Source: Clostridioides difficile
GTDB lineage: Bacteria > Bacillota > Clostridia > Peptostreptococcales > Peptostreptococcaceae
Assembly: GCF_001299635.1 (NCBI RefSeq)
Contig: NZ_JRHN01000050.1
Coordinates: 1 to 64,000 of the forward strand
Reading direction: 5' to 3'
DNA length: 64,000 nucleotides
Shown: piece after piece, positions 17,999 through 27,517 of the stretch
How the letters are laid out: every line of letters starts with the position of its first letter
Position numbering within the stretch: position 1 is the stretch's first letter
Position numbers and translations under genes: made by a program
Notes under the pieces: model-generated
Databases searched by the model: none
What the model was told of the DNA's origin: nothing
The model's input: the letters and a program-made list of their open reading frames with translations, nothing else

Positions 17999-19348
17999 TT
18001 ATTTAAGTCTTTTTTCTAATTCTTCTTTTTCTTTTTCATAACCTGGTTTTCCTAGTAAAGCAAACATATTTTTCTTGTAAGCTTCTACTCCTGGTTGGTC
18101 AAATGGATTAACTCCCAATAAATATCCACTTATTCCACAAGCTTTTTCAAAGAAATACACTAAATACCCAAAATTGTATTCATCCAATTGAGGTATATTT
18201 ATTACTAAATTAGGTACTTTTCCATCTGTGTGAGCTAATAGAGTTCCTTCAAAAGCTTTATGATTGACAAAATCTACAGTCTTACCTGCTAGATAGTTTA
18301 GACCATCTAAATCTACTTCTTCTGAATTTATAGTTATATTTCTTTTACAGTTTTCAACATTAAGTACTGTCTCAAATAAAAGTCTTTTTCCATCTTGGAT
18401 ATATTGACCCATAGAATGTAAATCTGTTGAAAAATCTACAGAAGCAGGGAATAAACCTTTATTTTCTTTTCCTTCACTTTCTCCATAAAGCTGTTTCCAC
18501 CACTCACTTACATAATGTAATTGAGGCTCATAGTTAACCAATAGCTCTACATCTTTTCCTTTTCTATGTAAAATTGTTCTAGCAACAGCATATCTATAAC
18601 TATCATTACTTTTTAAATCAGGATTTTGAAATGCTTCTCTAGCATCATTTGCACCTTTCATCATAGCATCAATATCAAGTCCTGCAGCAGCGATAGGAAG
18701 TAATCCAACTGCTGTTAATACAGAAAAACGACCACCTACATCATCTGGTATTACAAAAGTCTCATATCCTTCTTCTGTAGCTAACTGTCTAAGTGCACCT
18801 TTACTTGAATCTGTTGTTGCATAAATTCTATTTCTCGCTTCTTCTTTACCATACTTTTTCTCTAAATAGTCTTTAAATATTCTAAAAGCAAGAGCTGGTT
18901 CTGTAGTAGTTCCTGATTTAGATATTACATTTACAGAGATATCTTTACCTTCAATTACATCCAATAAATCCATAATGTATGTTGAGCTTATATTATGCCC
19001 TACGAAATATACTTCTGGAGCCTTTCTCTGCTCTTTTTTAAGTCCATTTCTAAAAGAATGGCTTACCATGTCTATAGCAGCTCTTGAACCTAAATAAGAG
19101 CCTCCTATACCTATCACCAAAAGAACATCTGAGTCAGATTTTATCTTTTCAGCTGATTTTTTTATTCTATCAAACTCTTCCTTATCATAATTTTCAGGAA
19201 GGTCTATCCAACCTAAAAAAGTATTTCCTAGACCTGTTTTATTATGTAACATGTCATGTGCAACATCTACATATGGTTGCATAACATCTATTTCGTTTTG
19301 ACAAAAAAACTCCGTAGCTTTACTATAATCAAAATTTATTTTTCCCAT
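17999..19348 (-). CDS. pgi: Glucose-6-phosphate isomerase
   Basis: 449 aa, the short bacterial form. Interconverts glucose-6-P and fructose-6-P in glycolysis. Signatures seen: [16 protein letters not shown] (~78-93), [23 protein letters not shown] (PGI signature 1) and QLYGESEGK. Monocistronic, with its own terminator. Confidence 0.95.
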   Translation of the reverse strand: MGKINFDYSKATEFFCQNEIDVMQPYVDVAHDMLHNKTGLGNTFLGWIDLPENYDKEEFDRIKKSAEKIKSDSDVLLVIGIGGSYLGSRAAIDMVSHSFRNGLKKEQRKAPEVYFVGHNISSTYIMDLLDVIEGKDISVNVISKSGTTTEPALAFRIFKDYLEKKYGKEEARNRIYATTDSSKGALRQLATEEGYETFVIPDDVGGRFSVLTAVGLLPIAAAGLDIDAMMKGANDAREAFQNPDLKSNDSYRYAVARTILHRKGKDVELLVNYEPQLHYVSEWWKQLYGESEGKENKGLFPASVDFSTDLHSMGQYIQDGKRLLFETVLNVENCKRNITINSEEVDLDGLNYLAGKTVDFVNHKAFEGTLLAHTDGKVPNLVINIPQLDEYNFGYLVYFFEKACGISGYLLGVNPFDQPGVEAYKKNMFALLGKPGYEKEKEELEKRLK

Positions 19349-19625
19349 TTAAATCCCTCTTTTCAGCATATTCGTTTTAAAGAGATTATAACACAAAATA
19401 TAGGTGTTTTTTTTAAAAGTTTGCCACAAAATTGTACATATATCACCATTTGTTATCAGGAAATCGATTCTTCTAAATGCTATAACTATCTATAAATTAT
19501 AAATTTTTAATCAAATAAAATTATGAAAAATCATTACTTGTCTGAATTTTTAGTAAATACTAAAATATATTCATTGTGAATAGTTATACACTCAAGATAA
19601 CTACATTATAAATAACTAATTCAAC
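19349..19625. other. Intergenic region upstream of pgi
   Basis: AT-rich leader of pgi plus spacer to the next terminator. No ORF or clear regulatory motif seen. Confidence 0.4.
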
Positions 19626-19666
19626 AAAAAGAAACTCTAAACTTATCATTTAGAGTTTCTTTTTTT
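19626..19666 (-). terminator. Terminator of the Na/Pi cotransporter gene
   Basis: GAAACTCTAAA...TTTAGAGTTTC stem with A/T tracts on both sides, so it can work in either direction. Confidence 0.85.
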
Positions 19667-19698
19667 ATTGATTTTCTATTTTAATTTTTATATTATTT

Positions 19699-21327
19699 TT
19701 AATCGTTTCCTAATCTCTTAGCTATAACTTGTTGTGCTATGTTGACAGCATGGTCAGATATTCTCTCTAGATTACTTATTACATCTAAATAAATAACTCC
19801 ATTCTCTATACTACATAAATTATTATTCAATCTATACATATGATTAGCTCTACAAGATTTCTCCATTATATCAACTTGCTCTTCAATTTTTATAACCTTG
19901 CAAGCCAAATCTACATTATCAGTTCTCATTGATTCTAATGCATAAGTATATGCTGAAACAACTTTGTTGTACATAACATCAAGTTCAGATTGTCCTTCTT
20001 CGGAGAAAGAAATATTTGAATCTATTGCAACTTGTGATAATTCAGCTATATTTTTAGCATGGTCACCAATTCTTTCTATATCATTAACTGTGTTAAACAA
20101 GGTATCCACAACTTCTCTTGAATCATCATCTAAAGGTGCTTTTGAAAGTTTAAGTAAGTAATTCAAAATAGCTTTCTGTAAATCATTGATTAATCTCTCT
20201 CGTCTATATGTCTTGTCTATTTTTTCAGTTGAATGTTCTACTAAAGCTTCCATAGATGCATTTAAACTTTCCTTAGCCTTTTCACCCATACGAAGTGCTT
20301 CTTTTATCGTATTTGCAAGGGCTATAGAAGGAGTTTCTATCATTCTATCATCTATATATTTAATAGTCTTAGCTTCATCTTCATCTATATCTCCTTCTTT
20401 ATCAGGAACAAGTTTTATAGCTAATTTTATAATAAGATTTGTAAATGGCAAAAGTATCAATACAGATATTATATTAAACAATGTATGTGTATTGGCTATT
20501 TCTCTTGCAACATTATTTGGGTCCCAACTTGTAACCAAGCTTACCACTGGTTTATTCAATAGTAATAAGAATATCACTGTTCCTAAAACATTAAAGATTA
20601 AATGCATCATAGCTGCTCTTCGTGCATTCTTATTGGCACCAATACTGGATAACAGTGAAGTTACACATGTCCCTATATTTTGACCATAAAGAATTGGCAA
20701 AGCTGCTGATAATGGCACTAGACCTTCTGCTGCCAATGCAACCAACATCCCCATAGATGCACTTGAACTTTGTATTATTGCTGTAATCCCAAATCCCAAT
20801 AATAATCCAAGTAGTGGATATCTACCAAATGTAACTAGTAAGTCAGTAAATCCTTGATAGTCCCTTAGTGGCTCAACTGCCATTTTCATAAAATCCATAC
20901 CTGTAAATAATATACCAAAACCTATAAGTATTTCAGCTATATTTTTTATTCTAGGCTTATTTCCAAATAAATAAAGTATGATACCTATTCCTAATGCTAC
21001 TGGAGCCATACCAGTTAAATCAAAAGATACCAATTGGGCTGTAACAGTAGTACCTATATTGGCACCCATTATAACTCCTATTGCCTGTTTTAAGGTCATT
21101 ATACCTGCATTTACGAAACCAACAACCATTACAGTAGTAGCACTTGAACTTTGTATTACTGCTGTAACTCCTGTACCTACTAGAACTCCCATAAATAGGT
21201 TACTAGTAAGTAATTTTATTATCTTTTTTAGCTTTGTCCCAGCAGATTTTTGTAGACCTTCTCCCATAAGGTTCATACCATATAAGAACAGACCTAATCC
21301 ACCCATTAGACTTATTATAATGTTCAA
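19699..21327 (-). CDS. Na/Pi cotransporter family protein with PhoU-like tail
   Basis: 542 aa. The first ~320 residues form 8-9 membrane segments with the duplicated QSSS motif (QSSSATTVMVVGF near 60, QSSSASMGMLVAL near 185) of NaPi-II transporters. The last ~200 residues are a PhoU-like helical domain (ERIGDHAKNIAE, ERISDHAVNIAQQ). It should import phosphate with sodium. The upstream promoter has four TTAACA-like PhoP half-sites placed like those of pstS, which supports the phosphate role. Confidence 0.92.
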   Translation of the reverse strand: MNIIISLMGGLGLFLYGMNLMGEGLQKSAGTKLKKIIKLLTSNLFMGVLVGTGVTAVIQSSSATTVMVVGFVNAGIMTLKQAIGVIMGANIGTTVTAQLVSFDLTGMAPVALGIGIILYLFGNKPRIKNIAEILIGFGILFTGMDFMKMAVEPLRDYQGFTDLLVTFGRYPLLGLLLGFGITAIIQSSSASMGMLVALAAEGLVPLSAALPILYGQNIGTCVTSLLSSIGANKNARRAAMMHLIFNVLGTVIFLLLLNKPVVSLVTSWDPNNVAREIANTHTLFNIISVLILLPFTNLIIKLAIKLVPDKEGDIDEDEAKTIKYIDDRMIETPSIALANTIKEALRMGEKAKESLNASMEALVEHSTEKIDKTYRRERLINDLQKAILNYLLKLSKAPLDDDSREVVDTLFNTVNDIERIGDHAKNIAELSQVAIDSNISFSEEGQSELDVMYNKVVSAYTYALESMRTDNVDLACKVIKIEEQVDIMEKSCRANHMYRLNNNLCSIENGVIYLDVISNLERISDHAVNIAQQVIAKRLGND

Positions 21328-21392
21328 ATTATTTCCTCCTTGTAAAGAGATTAATGTTTCTAAAAATTTTATAACCTATTGTATTTTATCAA

Positions 21393-21454
21393 ATTATAGG
21401 AGTTGTAATGTTAAATTTATGTTAAATATTAAAAAATCATTAAATTTATGTTAA
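21393..21454 (-). promoter_or_regulatory. PhoP-box promoter of the Na/Pi cotransporter gene
   Basis: On the minus strand: -10 TATAAT (21393-21398), TTAACA at 21409-21414 and 21420-21425 (exact 11-bp repeat), then TTAATG 21438-21443 and TTAACA 21449-21454 (again 11 bp). There is no -35. The nearest box is 10 bp from the -10, almost the same geometry as at pstS. Confidence 0.65.
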
Positions 21455-23055
21455 ATTTTTGTATTATTACTGTATCTTTGTATTATTTTTTCTGCACATT
21501 TTATACCATCAACTGCCGCTGTAACTATCCCACCTGCATATCCAGCACCTTCTCCACATGGATATAGATTCTTAACACTTATTGACTCTAAAGTCTCCTC
21601 ATCCCTTACTATTCTTATTGGAGATGATGACCTAGTTTCTACTCCAGTTAAAACAGCATCATACATCGCAAATCCATTCAGTTTTTTATCAAGAGATATG
21701 AATGCTTCTCTCATAGTTTCTGTTACAAAGTCAGGTAGACATTCACTTAAGTTTGTAAGTGTATATCCAGGTCTATATGATGGCTCAACACTACCTAAAT
21801 TTGTAGAAGTTTTATTATTGATAAAGTCTCCAACAAGTTGAACTGGTGCATTGTAATTTTTTCCACCTAATTCAAAAGCTAATTTTTCATATTCTTGTTG
21901 AAAATGTACACCTGCTAGAGGATTATCACTTTTAAAATCTTCTGGAGTTATATTTACTAAAAATGCACTGTTCGCATTTACTTTATCCCTGGCATGTTCA
22001 CTCATACCATTCGTAACTATTTCAAAGTCATTGGATGCAGATGCTATTACACTACCACCTGGACACATACAAAAAGTATATGCTGTTCTTCCATTTGAAA
22101 CATGCTCTATAAGTCTATAATCAGCTGCTCCTAGTCTAGGATGATTGTAAAACTCCTTATATTGTGCTTTATTTATTAAATCTTGTGGGTGCTCAACCCT
22201 AGCTCCTATTGCAAAAGGCTTTTGAATTATTTTTACACCTCTCGAATACAGCATTTCATAAGTATCTCTTGCACTATGTCCAACAGCTAATATAACTGTA
22301 TCTGTATCTATCTTTTCAGTATCATTTATTATTACAGATTGTATAGAATCATTTGATACGACTACATCTGTCACTTTTGAATTAAATCTAACTTGACCAC
22401 CTAGATTTATTATTTCATTTCTTATATTTTTAACTACATTTTTTAATATATCTGTTCCTACATGTGGCTTATGTGAGTACAATATTTCATCTGGTGCTCC
22501 AAATTGAACTAGCTCTTCTAGTACTTTTCTACATCGTATATCTTTTATTCTAGTTGTAAGTTTGCCATCTGAAAAAGTTCCTGCTCCACCTTCACCAAAT
22601 TGAACATTTGAATTATTTTTAAACTTTCTAGTTGTCCAAAAATCACTTATATCTTTAGTTCTATTGTCTACATCAAGACCTCTTTCAAGTATGATTGGTT
22701 CATAACCCATTTGAGCCAAAATCAGACCTGCAAACAAACCTGCTGGTCCACTGCCAATTACTAAAGGACTATTCTTTAATTTTTTATCACCTATGGTTAC
22801 ATTTACATATCTGATTTCCTTTATTTTCGTTACATCTTTTATTTTTGAACTGAGTATTTTATCTTCATCTTTGACTTCTACATCTACAGAATAAACAAAC
22901 TCCATTTTTCCTTTTTTTCTAGCATCTATAGATTCTTTATATATACTATATTTAACTAAGCTTTTTTCTTTTATTCTTAGCTTCTTAAGTACAATATCTT
23001 TTAATAAAGATATATCTTTATCAATTCCAAGTTTTATATTAGATACTCTTAACAT
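21451..23055 (-). CDS. FAD-dependent oxidoreductase (BaiN/HI0933-like)
   Basis: 534 aa. After an ~80-residue N-terminal domain comes the FAD-binding motif VIGSGPAGLFAGLILAQMGY, then EGGAGTFSDGKL and VLAVGHSARD, and the C-terminal CGEGAGYAGGIVTAAVDG. This layout is typical of the widespread clostridial 'FAD-dependent dehydrogenase' family of unknown substrate. The ATG has GAGAGG before it; the ORF extends into the neighbouring gene and that part is not used. The terminator just upstream implies read-through or a short private promoter. Confidence 0.85.
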   Translation of the reverse strand: MLRVSNIKLGIDKDISLLKDIVLKKLRIKEKSLVKYSIYKESIDARKKGKMEFVYSVDVEVKDEDKILSSKIKDVTKIKEIRYVNVTIGDKKLKNSPLVIGSGPAGLFAGLILAQMGYEPIILERGLDVDNRTKDISDFWTTRKFKNNSNVQFGEGGAGTFSDGKLTTRIKDIRCRKVLEELVQFGAPDEILYSHKPHVGTDILKNVVKNIRNEIINLGGQVRFNSKVTDVVVSNDSIQSVIINDTEKIDTDTVILAVGHSARDTYEMLYSRGVKIIQKPFAIGARVEHPQDLINKAQYKEFYNHPRLGAADYRLIEHVSNGRTAYTFCMCPGGSVIASASNDFEIVTNGMSEHARDKVNANSAFLVNITPEDFKSDNPLAGVHFQQEYEKLAFELGGKNYNAPVQLVGDFINNKTSTNLGSVEPSYRPGYTLTNLSECLPDFVTETMREAFISLDKKLNGFAMYDAVLTGVETRSSSPIRIVRDEETLESISVKNLYPCGEGAGYAGGIVTAAVDGIKCAEKIIQRYSNNTKI

Positions 23056-23087
23056 ATTGTTTTCCTCTCTTAGATTGTAATATAAAA

Positions 23088-23110
23088 AAGCTAGGGTTAT
23101 TCCTAGCTTT
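23088..23110 (-). terminator. Terminator overlapping the stop codon of the 105-aa gene
   Basis: AAAGCTAGG (23088-23096) pairs with CCTAGCTTT (23102-23110), followed by six U on the minus strand. The TAG stop of the upstream gene is part of the stem. Confidence 0.8.
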
Positions 23111-23420
23111 CTACAAATATAACTTCTATATTCTCTTTTACTAGATTTTCTACCCAAATCTCGTCTAACACAAAATTCTTTATTTTATTTACAACAATTG
23201 CTTTATCTAAATCTTTTTTCAAATTTTTTACTAAAACCATTGCTTCAACTGACTTATTCAATCTTTCAACATACAGAGAATTCACTTTAATTAATACAAC
23301 CCTTAATTCACACACATATAAATCTTCACTACCTAAAGTGATTTCATCATCATATTTATACACACTAAATTCATATACATTTTCATAAGGTGTTATATTT
23401 TCTATTCCTACATAGTCCAT
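23103..23420 (-). CDS. Hypothetical protein, 105 aa
   Basis: Not recognised. Acidic at the N-terminus, alternating beta/alpha pattern, no Cys clusters and no membrane segment. Four bases separate it from the hypothetical gene upstream, so the two form an operon. Its stop codon is inside the terminator hairpin. Confidence 0.6.
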   Translation of the reverse strand: MDYVGIENITPYENVYEFSVYKYDDEITLGSEDLYVCELRVVLIKVNSLYVERLNKSVEAMVLVKNLKKDLDKAIVVNKIKNFVLDEIWVENLVKENIEVIFVES

Positions 23421-23424
23421 TTAT

Positions 23425-23790
23425 TTATCCTCTTTTAGTTATAAGACCTCTTATAACTTTCATGTTATTAAACACCTTCTCTAAGAAGTTTTCTGCTTCT
23501 TCATTATCTAAAAGATTTATTTCAAGATTCTCATTTTCTATAATATCTTTAGATTTACAGTATTCTTTTGCTATCTCTATTAGCTCATTTTTTTTATCCA
23601 TAGACAAATCAAACTCTTTATAGTCTATTATTATATATTGTTTGGTATCAGGTGATACACCATTATTATATCCTATTTCTATATGATAAATAACTGCATA
23701 TATTTCTTCTCCATTGTACACAGGTACTGCTGGATTAGATTTTATAAAGTTCGTTGACACAGCAATTGCATTTCCTAAACTAAGACTCAT
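23425..23790 (-). CDS. Hypothetical protein, 121 aa
   Basis: Not recognised. A predicted beta-rich N-terminal half (YAVIYHIEIGY...QYIIIDYKEFDL) is followed by a charged helical C-terminal half. The start is the ATG after AAGAGG; the longer ORF start is not supported. First gene of a two-gene operon with the 105-aa protein. Confidence 0.6.
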   Translation of the reverse strand: MSLSLGNAIAVSTNFIKSNPAVPVYNGEEIYAVIYHIEIGYNNGVSPDTKQYIIIDYKEFDLSMDKKNELIEIAKEYCKSKDIIENENLEINLLDNEEAENFLEKVFNNMKVIRGLITKRG

Positions 23791-23870
23791 TATTAATACC
23801 TCTTTCTCAACATTATACATATATTATACTATATATTCTTTATCTATGACTTAAAGCTTTTTATAATTAA

Positions 23871-24908
23871 TTAAGATATTTTTAAATCTTTGTATCTTTT
23901 TCCTAATGTACTGGAACTTATATCATATTTTTTTGATATTTGTACTTGAGTTATAGGTTGTCCTGCTTCTTTCTTAACATAATATTCAACAGCAGCTGCC
24001 CAACCATTTTCAGCTCCTTTTATATTTTCATGTTTTTTCTTATACTCATTCCAAAACTCTATACAGGCATCTATATTTTCTTCTTCTACATTTTCTTTAA
24101 GAGTATCTAAAACTTTGCACTCTATTTCAGCTAATTCATTTTCTGAATTAACTTTTGTGCCTTTCTTATCTCTTTCTCTCTTTAAGTATTCAGCTATACT
24201 TGGGTCTAAAAGCTGTTGTATATACTTGTATAGTATATGTGTATGATAAATTAAGAAAGTCTTCATATCCTTGTATAAGTCTTGATATTGATTAAATAAA
24301 TTCATAACATCTTTTAATATTATGTCTTTTACTTCATTTGATATACTTATAGTTACATCTATCAGTATGTTAGTTCCTTCAATATCAACAATTCTAGCTA
24401 TCATACAACTTCCGCTTTTAAAACTTCTTAGAAGTTTTACATCTTCTGTATAAAGTTCATTCCCACTTAGACAATCTTTTAAGACGATTCTTCCCACAGA
24501 AACTTCTTTTACTTCATAAATACTTACATATGATTCAAAGAGACTCTTTAATATCGATACTTCTGATTGACTTAGTTTTGCACCATTTTCTTCAAGAAAA
24601 CCAACTGTCATTACCTTTTTATTTTCCATTATATGGTCTTGTATTAAATAAGTATTAAAAAATCTTTCAAATTTTTCATTTACACTATCATTTTGCATTA
24701 TATAAAACATTTCTTTAGCTTTTTCACATTCGTCTTTGAATCTATCCTGTCTTGAATAATCATATAACTTTGAATATAAATCTGTATATTGTTTTTGTGA
24801 AAGTTCAGTTCTTCTGCATGCTCTTTCTGAAACAATATCTTTATTTAAACAACACTTCTTGTATTTTTTGCCACTTCCACAAGGGCATAGCTCATTTCTC
24901 CCTAACAA
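23871..24908 (-). CDS. SEC-C motif protein with C-terminal helix-turn-helix-like segment
   Basis: About 345 aa. The N-terminal zinc motif GRNELCPCGSGKKYKKCC is the SEC-C element also found at the end of SecA. The last ~40 residues (ITQVQISKKYDISSSTLGKRYKDL) look like a helix-turn-helix. The middle is helical and not recognised. The most likely start is TTG nine bases after GGGAGTGG; a GTG four codons earlier (24920) sits in that site. Function unknown. Confidence 0.7.
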   Translation of the reverse strand: MLGRNELCPCGSGKKYKKCCLNKDIVSERACRRTELSQKQYTDLYSKLYDYSRQDRFKDECEKAKEMFYIMQNDSVNEKFERFFNTYLIQDHIMENKKVMTVGFLEENGAKLSQSEVSILKSLFESYVSIYEVKEVSVGRIVLKDCLSGNELYTEDVKLLRSFKSGSCMIARIVDIEGTNILIDVTISISNEVKDIILKDVMNLFNQYQDLYKDMKTFLIYHTHILYKYIQQLLDPSIAEYLKRERDKKGTKVNSENELAEIECKVLDTLKENVEEENIDACIEFWNEYKKKHENIKGAENGWAAAVEYYVKKEAGQPITQVQISKKYDISSSTLGKRYKDLKIS

Positions 24909-25020
24909 TATGACTTCCACTCCCTTATTATTAAATTAAAGTACAATTTGTTATTATACCATTTTTTTATTAATCAATCTATAGTATAAATAAATATTCT
25001 CTTAAATTCACTTATATTTT

Positions 25021-25125
25021 GGTATAATATATTAACTTTAATTAGGATTTCGATAAAATCACTAACAATCCCTCTTGTAGAAATGGATTATCGTAAAACT
25101 AATTCCTCTATAAAATTTTATTAAT
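25021..25125 (+). other. Possible small RNA between pilO and the SEC-C gene
   Basis: An extended -10 (TGGTATAAT, 25020-25028) precedes nested inverted repeats: AATTAG/CTAATT (25040-25045 with 25099-25104) and CGATAA/TTATCG (25051-25056 with 25088-25093). No ORF. The terminator is weak and no -35 is seen, so this is tentative. Confidence 0.25.
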
Positions 25126-25160
25126 TGATAATAGTTTTTTACTTTGTCTATTCTTTTTTG

Positions 25161-25745
25161 TTATATGACTCTAATTGTCATTTTACATTCAACAATATTG
25201 TCTTTTCCTTGTTTATATTCATTAGAAATATTTTGAATATCTAAATTACTCGTTTTTAATTTGCTAATTTCTATTTTTTCAAACTTATCATTTAAATTTA
25301 AATTCTTCATTAAACCTTCTATTTTCAATACATTCTCAAGTTCACCATTAACTTTTATTTCTAAATTAACTTGTTTTTTATTATTATTATCTAAACTATT
25401 TTCTTGGTTAATATATTCTATATTCACTACATCTTTCAATTTATTTTCTACTAATAACACCATATCTTTATTTGTTTTTTTATCTAAAAATGAATTATTA
25501 AAATTACTTTTCAATTCTTCATTTCCATTTAATTCAACATTTTCTATATATTTATCATCTTTATAACTATTATCCTTTATTTGATAATTATCTTGCTTAT
25601 TTATTTTATTTATTAGATTTTGTTTTTCTTTCTTCAAACTGGTTAAGTTTTGTTCTAATGGACTTAATATTATATTAGTAGCTAATACAATAATTAATAT
25701 TAACAATATTTTAAGTAAATTTTTTTCTCTATTATTTAACCTCAA
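25161..25745 (-). CDS. pilO: PilO-like type IV pilus alignment protein
   Basis: 194 aa. One N-terminal membrane helix (residues ~10-28), a Lys/Asn-rich coiled-coil, then a small beta-alpha domain. Position after pilM and pilN, size and topology identify it more than sequence. Start is TTG with GGGTGAT upstream. Last gene of the pilus cluster. Confidence 0.7.
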   Translation of the reverse strand: MRLNNREKNLLKILLILIIVLATNIILSPLEQNLTSLKKEKQNLINKINKQDNYQIKDNSYKDDKYIENVELNGNEELKSNFNNSFLDKKTNKDMVLLVENKLKDVVNIEYINQENSLDNNNKKQVNLEIKVNGELENVLKIEGLMKNLNLNDKFEKIEISKLKTSNLDIQNISNEYKQGKDNIVECKMTIRVI

Positions 25746-25759
25746 AAATAATCACCCAT

Positions 25760-26203
25760 CTAACTTTTTATTCTAAACTTATAGTTATCTCCATCTCTTA
25801 CAATACTGTCTATATAATAACCTTTTATGTATTTTATTTTTCTTAGATTATTTAAAACATCTAAATCATTACATACACCTTCCATTTCTAGCTTATTTTT
25901 ATCTATTGATATTTTAGTAATATTATTTATTCCTACAGTTTCATATATTTTTTTTATTTCATTAAATCTTATTTTAGAAAATTTCTCTCTATTCTTTTCA
26001 GCAACTGGTATAGTCTGTTTTGGCTCATTTATTAAATTATTTTTACTTATATAACTTTTAAGTTCGTTTATAGATTTCACATATATAAACGATTTAAATA
26101 AAACACATGTTAAAATTAAGACTATTACTGCTTTATACACCTTATTATAAGGTTTAGTTTCTTTTAATCCATTGAGAAAGTTTACAGTTTTACAAGATTT
26201 CAT
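25760..26203 (-). CDS. pilN: PilN-like type IV pilus protein
   Basis: 147 aa. N-terminal membrane helix near residues 23-42 followed by a periplasm-type ferredoxin-like domain. It starts at the base after the pilM stop codon (TAA ATG), so translation is coupled. It should form the inner-membrane alignment subcomplex with PilM and PilO. Confidence 0.7.
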   Translation of the reverse strand: MKSCKTVNFLNGLKETKPYNKVYKAVIVLILTCVLFKSFIYVKSINELKSYISKNNLINEPKQTIPVAEKNREKFSKIRFNEIKKIYETVGINNITKISIDKNKLEMEGVCNDLDVLNNLRKIKYIKGYYIDSIVRDGDNYKFRIKS

Positions 26204-27076
26204 TTAAACAATCATTCCTATATTACTTATATAATTTATACTGCTATTTTCTAAATTTCTATCAAAATTATTTTCTATCTTTACTTTATCTTTTAATTTC
26301 AATGGATTTATTTCTATATACCTGTCTGTATCTTCAAAGTATTTTTCAATAAAATTATTTTCTATTCCATAGTAATAAACACACTTAAAACTACTTAATA
26401 GCTTCTTTACTGATTCATAGGATTTTATTTCTTTTGATAGTAAATAAGTCTCTTCTATCTTTTTACCTCTTGTTATATTTATAATGAACTGATTTTTTTT
26501 ACACTCTATAAAAACTCCTTCTTCTAAAAAATTATCTATCAAGTCTAGGTTTATGAGTTTTTGTAATATATCAAAATTTATATTTATAGCCTTTGGGTTC
26601 AAGTTTAGATTTGTTGAAATGCTCTTAATTAATTGAATAATAATCTTTGGAAAAAGAATTACTTGTATATTTAATTTATCATGACTAGAATTTATAACTT
26701 TATATTTTATTGAATAGTCGTTTATATTTATTGGAATGTATTGTGTTATTTCAAATTCAATCATATTTAATATATCTCTTTTTTTCTTAGTATCTAGAAT
26801 TTCAATATTTCTAATTACTATATCTTGAATTTGAATATTAAAGTATAAATTTTTATATGATATTTTTAATTTACCTATCTCCTCTTTTACAAATCTAACT
26901 ACATCTTCTATATATCTAACCTTAATAACATCTTTGCTATCGTTTTTTATATTAAAATTTATTTCTTTTGTAATTGATTTATCTATAAAAATTTTTTTGT
27001 GATTTTTTCTTAAAAATACAATCCTTATATAATCATCATTTATCTCTAAATTTAAAATTTTTTTAATTATAACCAT
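26204..27076 (-). CDS. pilM: PilM-like actin-fold type IV pilus protein
   Basis: 290 aa, cytoplasmic, divergent member of the PilM family. It is assigned from its order pilA-pilM-pilN-pilO and from the N-terminal pattern LEINDDYIRIVFL. The start is uncertain: the ribosome site AAAGGAG abuts the ATG with no spacer, and no better codon is available. Confidence 0.7.
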   Translation of the reverse strand: MVIIKKILNLEINDDYIRIVFLRKNHKKIFIDKSITKEINFNIKNDSKDVIKVRYIEDVVRFVKEEIGKLKISYKNLYFNIQIQDIVIRNIEILDTKKKRDILNMIEFEITQYIPININDYSIKYKVINSSHDKLNIQVILFPKIIIQLIKSISTNLNLNPKAININFDILQKLINLDLIDNFLEEGVFIECKKNQFIINITRGKKIEETYLLSKEIKSYESVKKLLSSFKCVYYYGIENNFIEKYFEDTDRYIEINPLKLKDKVKIENNFDRNLENSSINYISNIGMIV

Positions 27077-27115
27077 CTCCTTTAATTAAGCTATAAAAAT
27101 GCATATATAAAAATA

Positions 27116-27466
27116 CTACTTAGGATAAAATTGTTTAGAGTTTACATTTACACTTATATCTGCACCACTATCACTTATAACAAGTTCAAATTTGCCAGAT
27201 GTACTTTGAGGAACTGGAACAGTATTCAAATACCCTTTTTCCTTTAGAGATTCTACGCTTAAAGATTGTGTTATGTTTTCATCATCATTAATAGCCATAC
27301 TCGCTGCTGTTACTATGTTGGCAGCATTTGTATAATCTGCATTTAGTTTTGCACTCTCTTGAACCTTACTGTACTTAACTAATGCTATACTAGATATAAC
27401 ACCTAAAATTGTTACTACTACAATCATTTCAACAAGTGTAAATCCCTTTCGTTTTTTATTTATCAA
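27116..27466 (-). CDS. pilA: Type IV prepilin
   Basis: 116 aa. Class III-type leader KKRKG is cleaved before FTLVEM; mature Glu5 is present, followed by the hydrophobic N-terminal helix. The C-terminal globular part is only ~80 residues and has no cysteines, unlike Gram-negative pilins with a disulfide loop. Start is TTG, eleven bases after GGAG. It is the only prepilin in this cluster; no prepilin peptidase or minor pilins are here, so those must come from another locus. Confidence 0.9.
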   Translation of the reverse strand: MINKKRKGFTLVEMIVVVTILGVISSIALVKYSKVQESAKLNADYTNAANIVTAASMAINDDENITQSLSVESLKEKGYLNTVPVPQSTSGKFELVISDSGADISVNVNSKQFYPK

Positions 27467-27517
27467 TTAGATATTCTCTCCTTTTAAAAATTTTATTAGA
27501 TAAAATTTATTTTTTTC

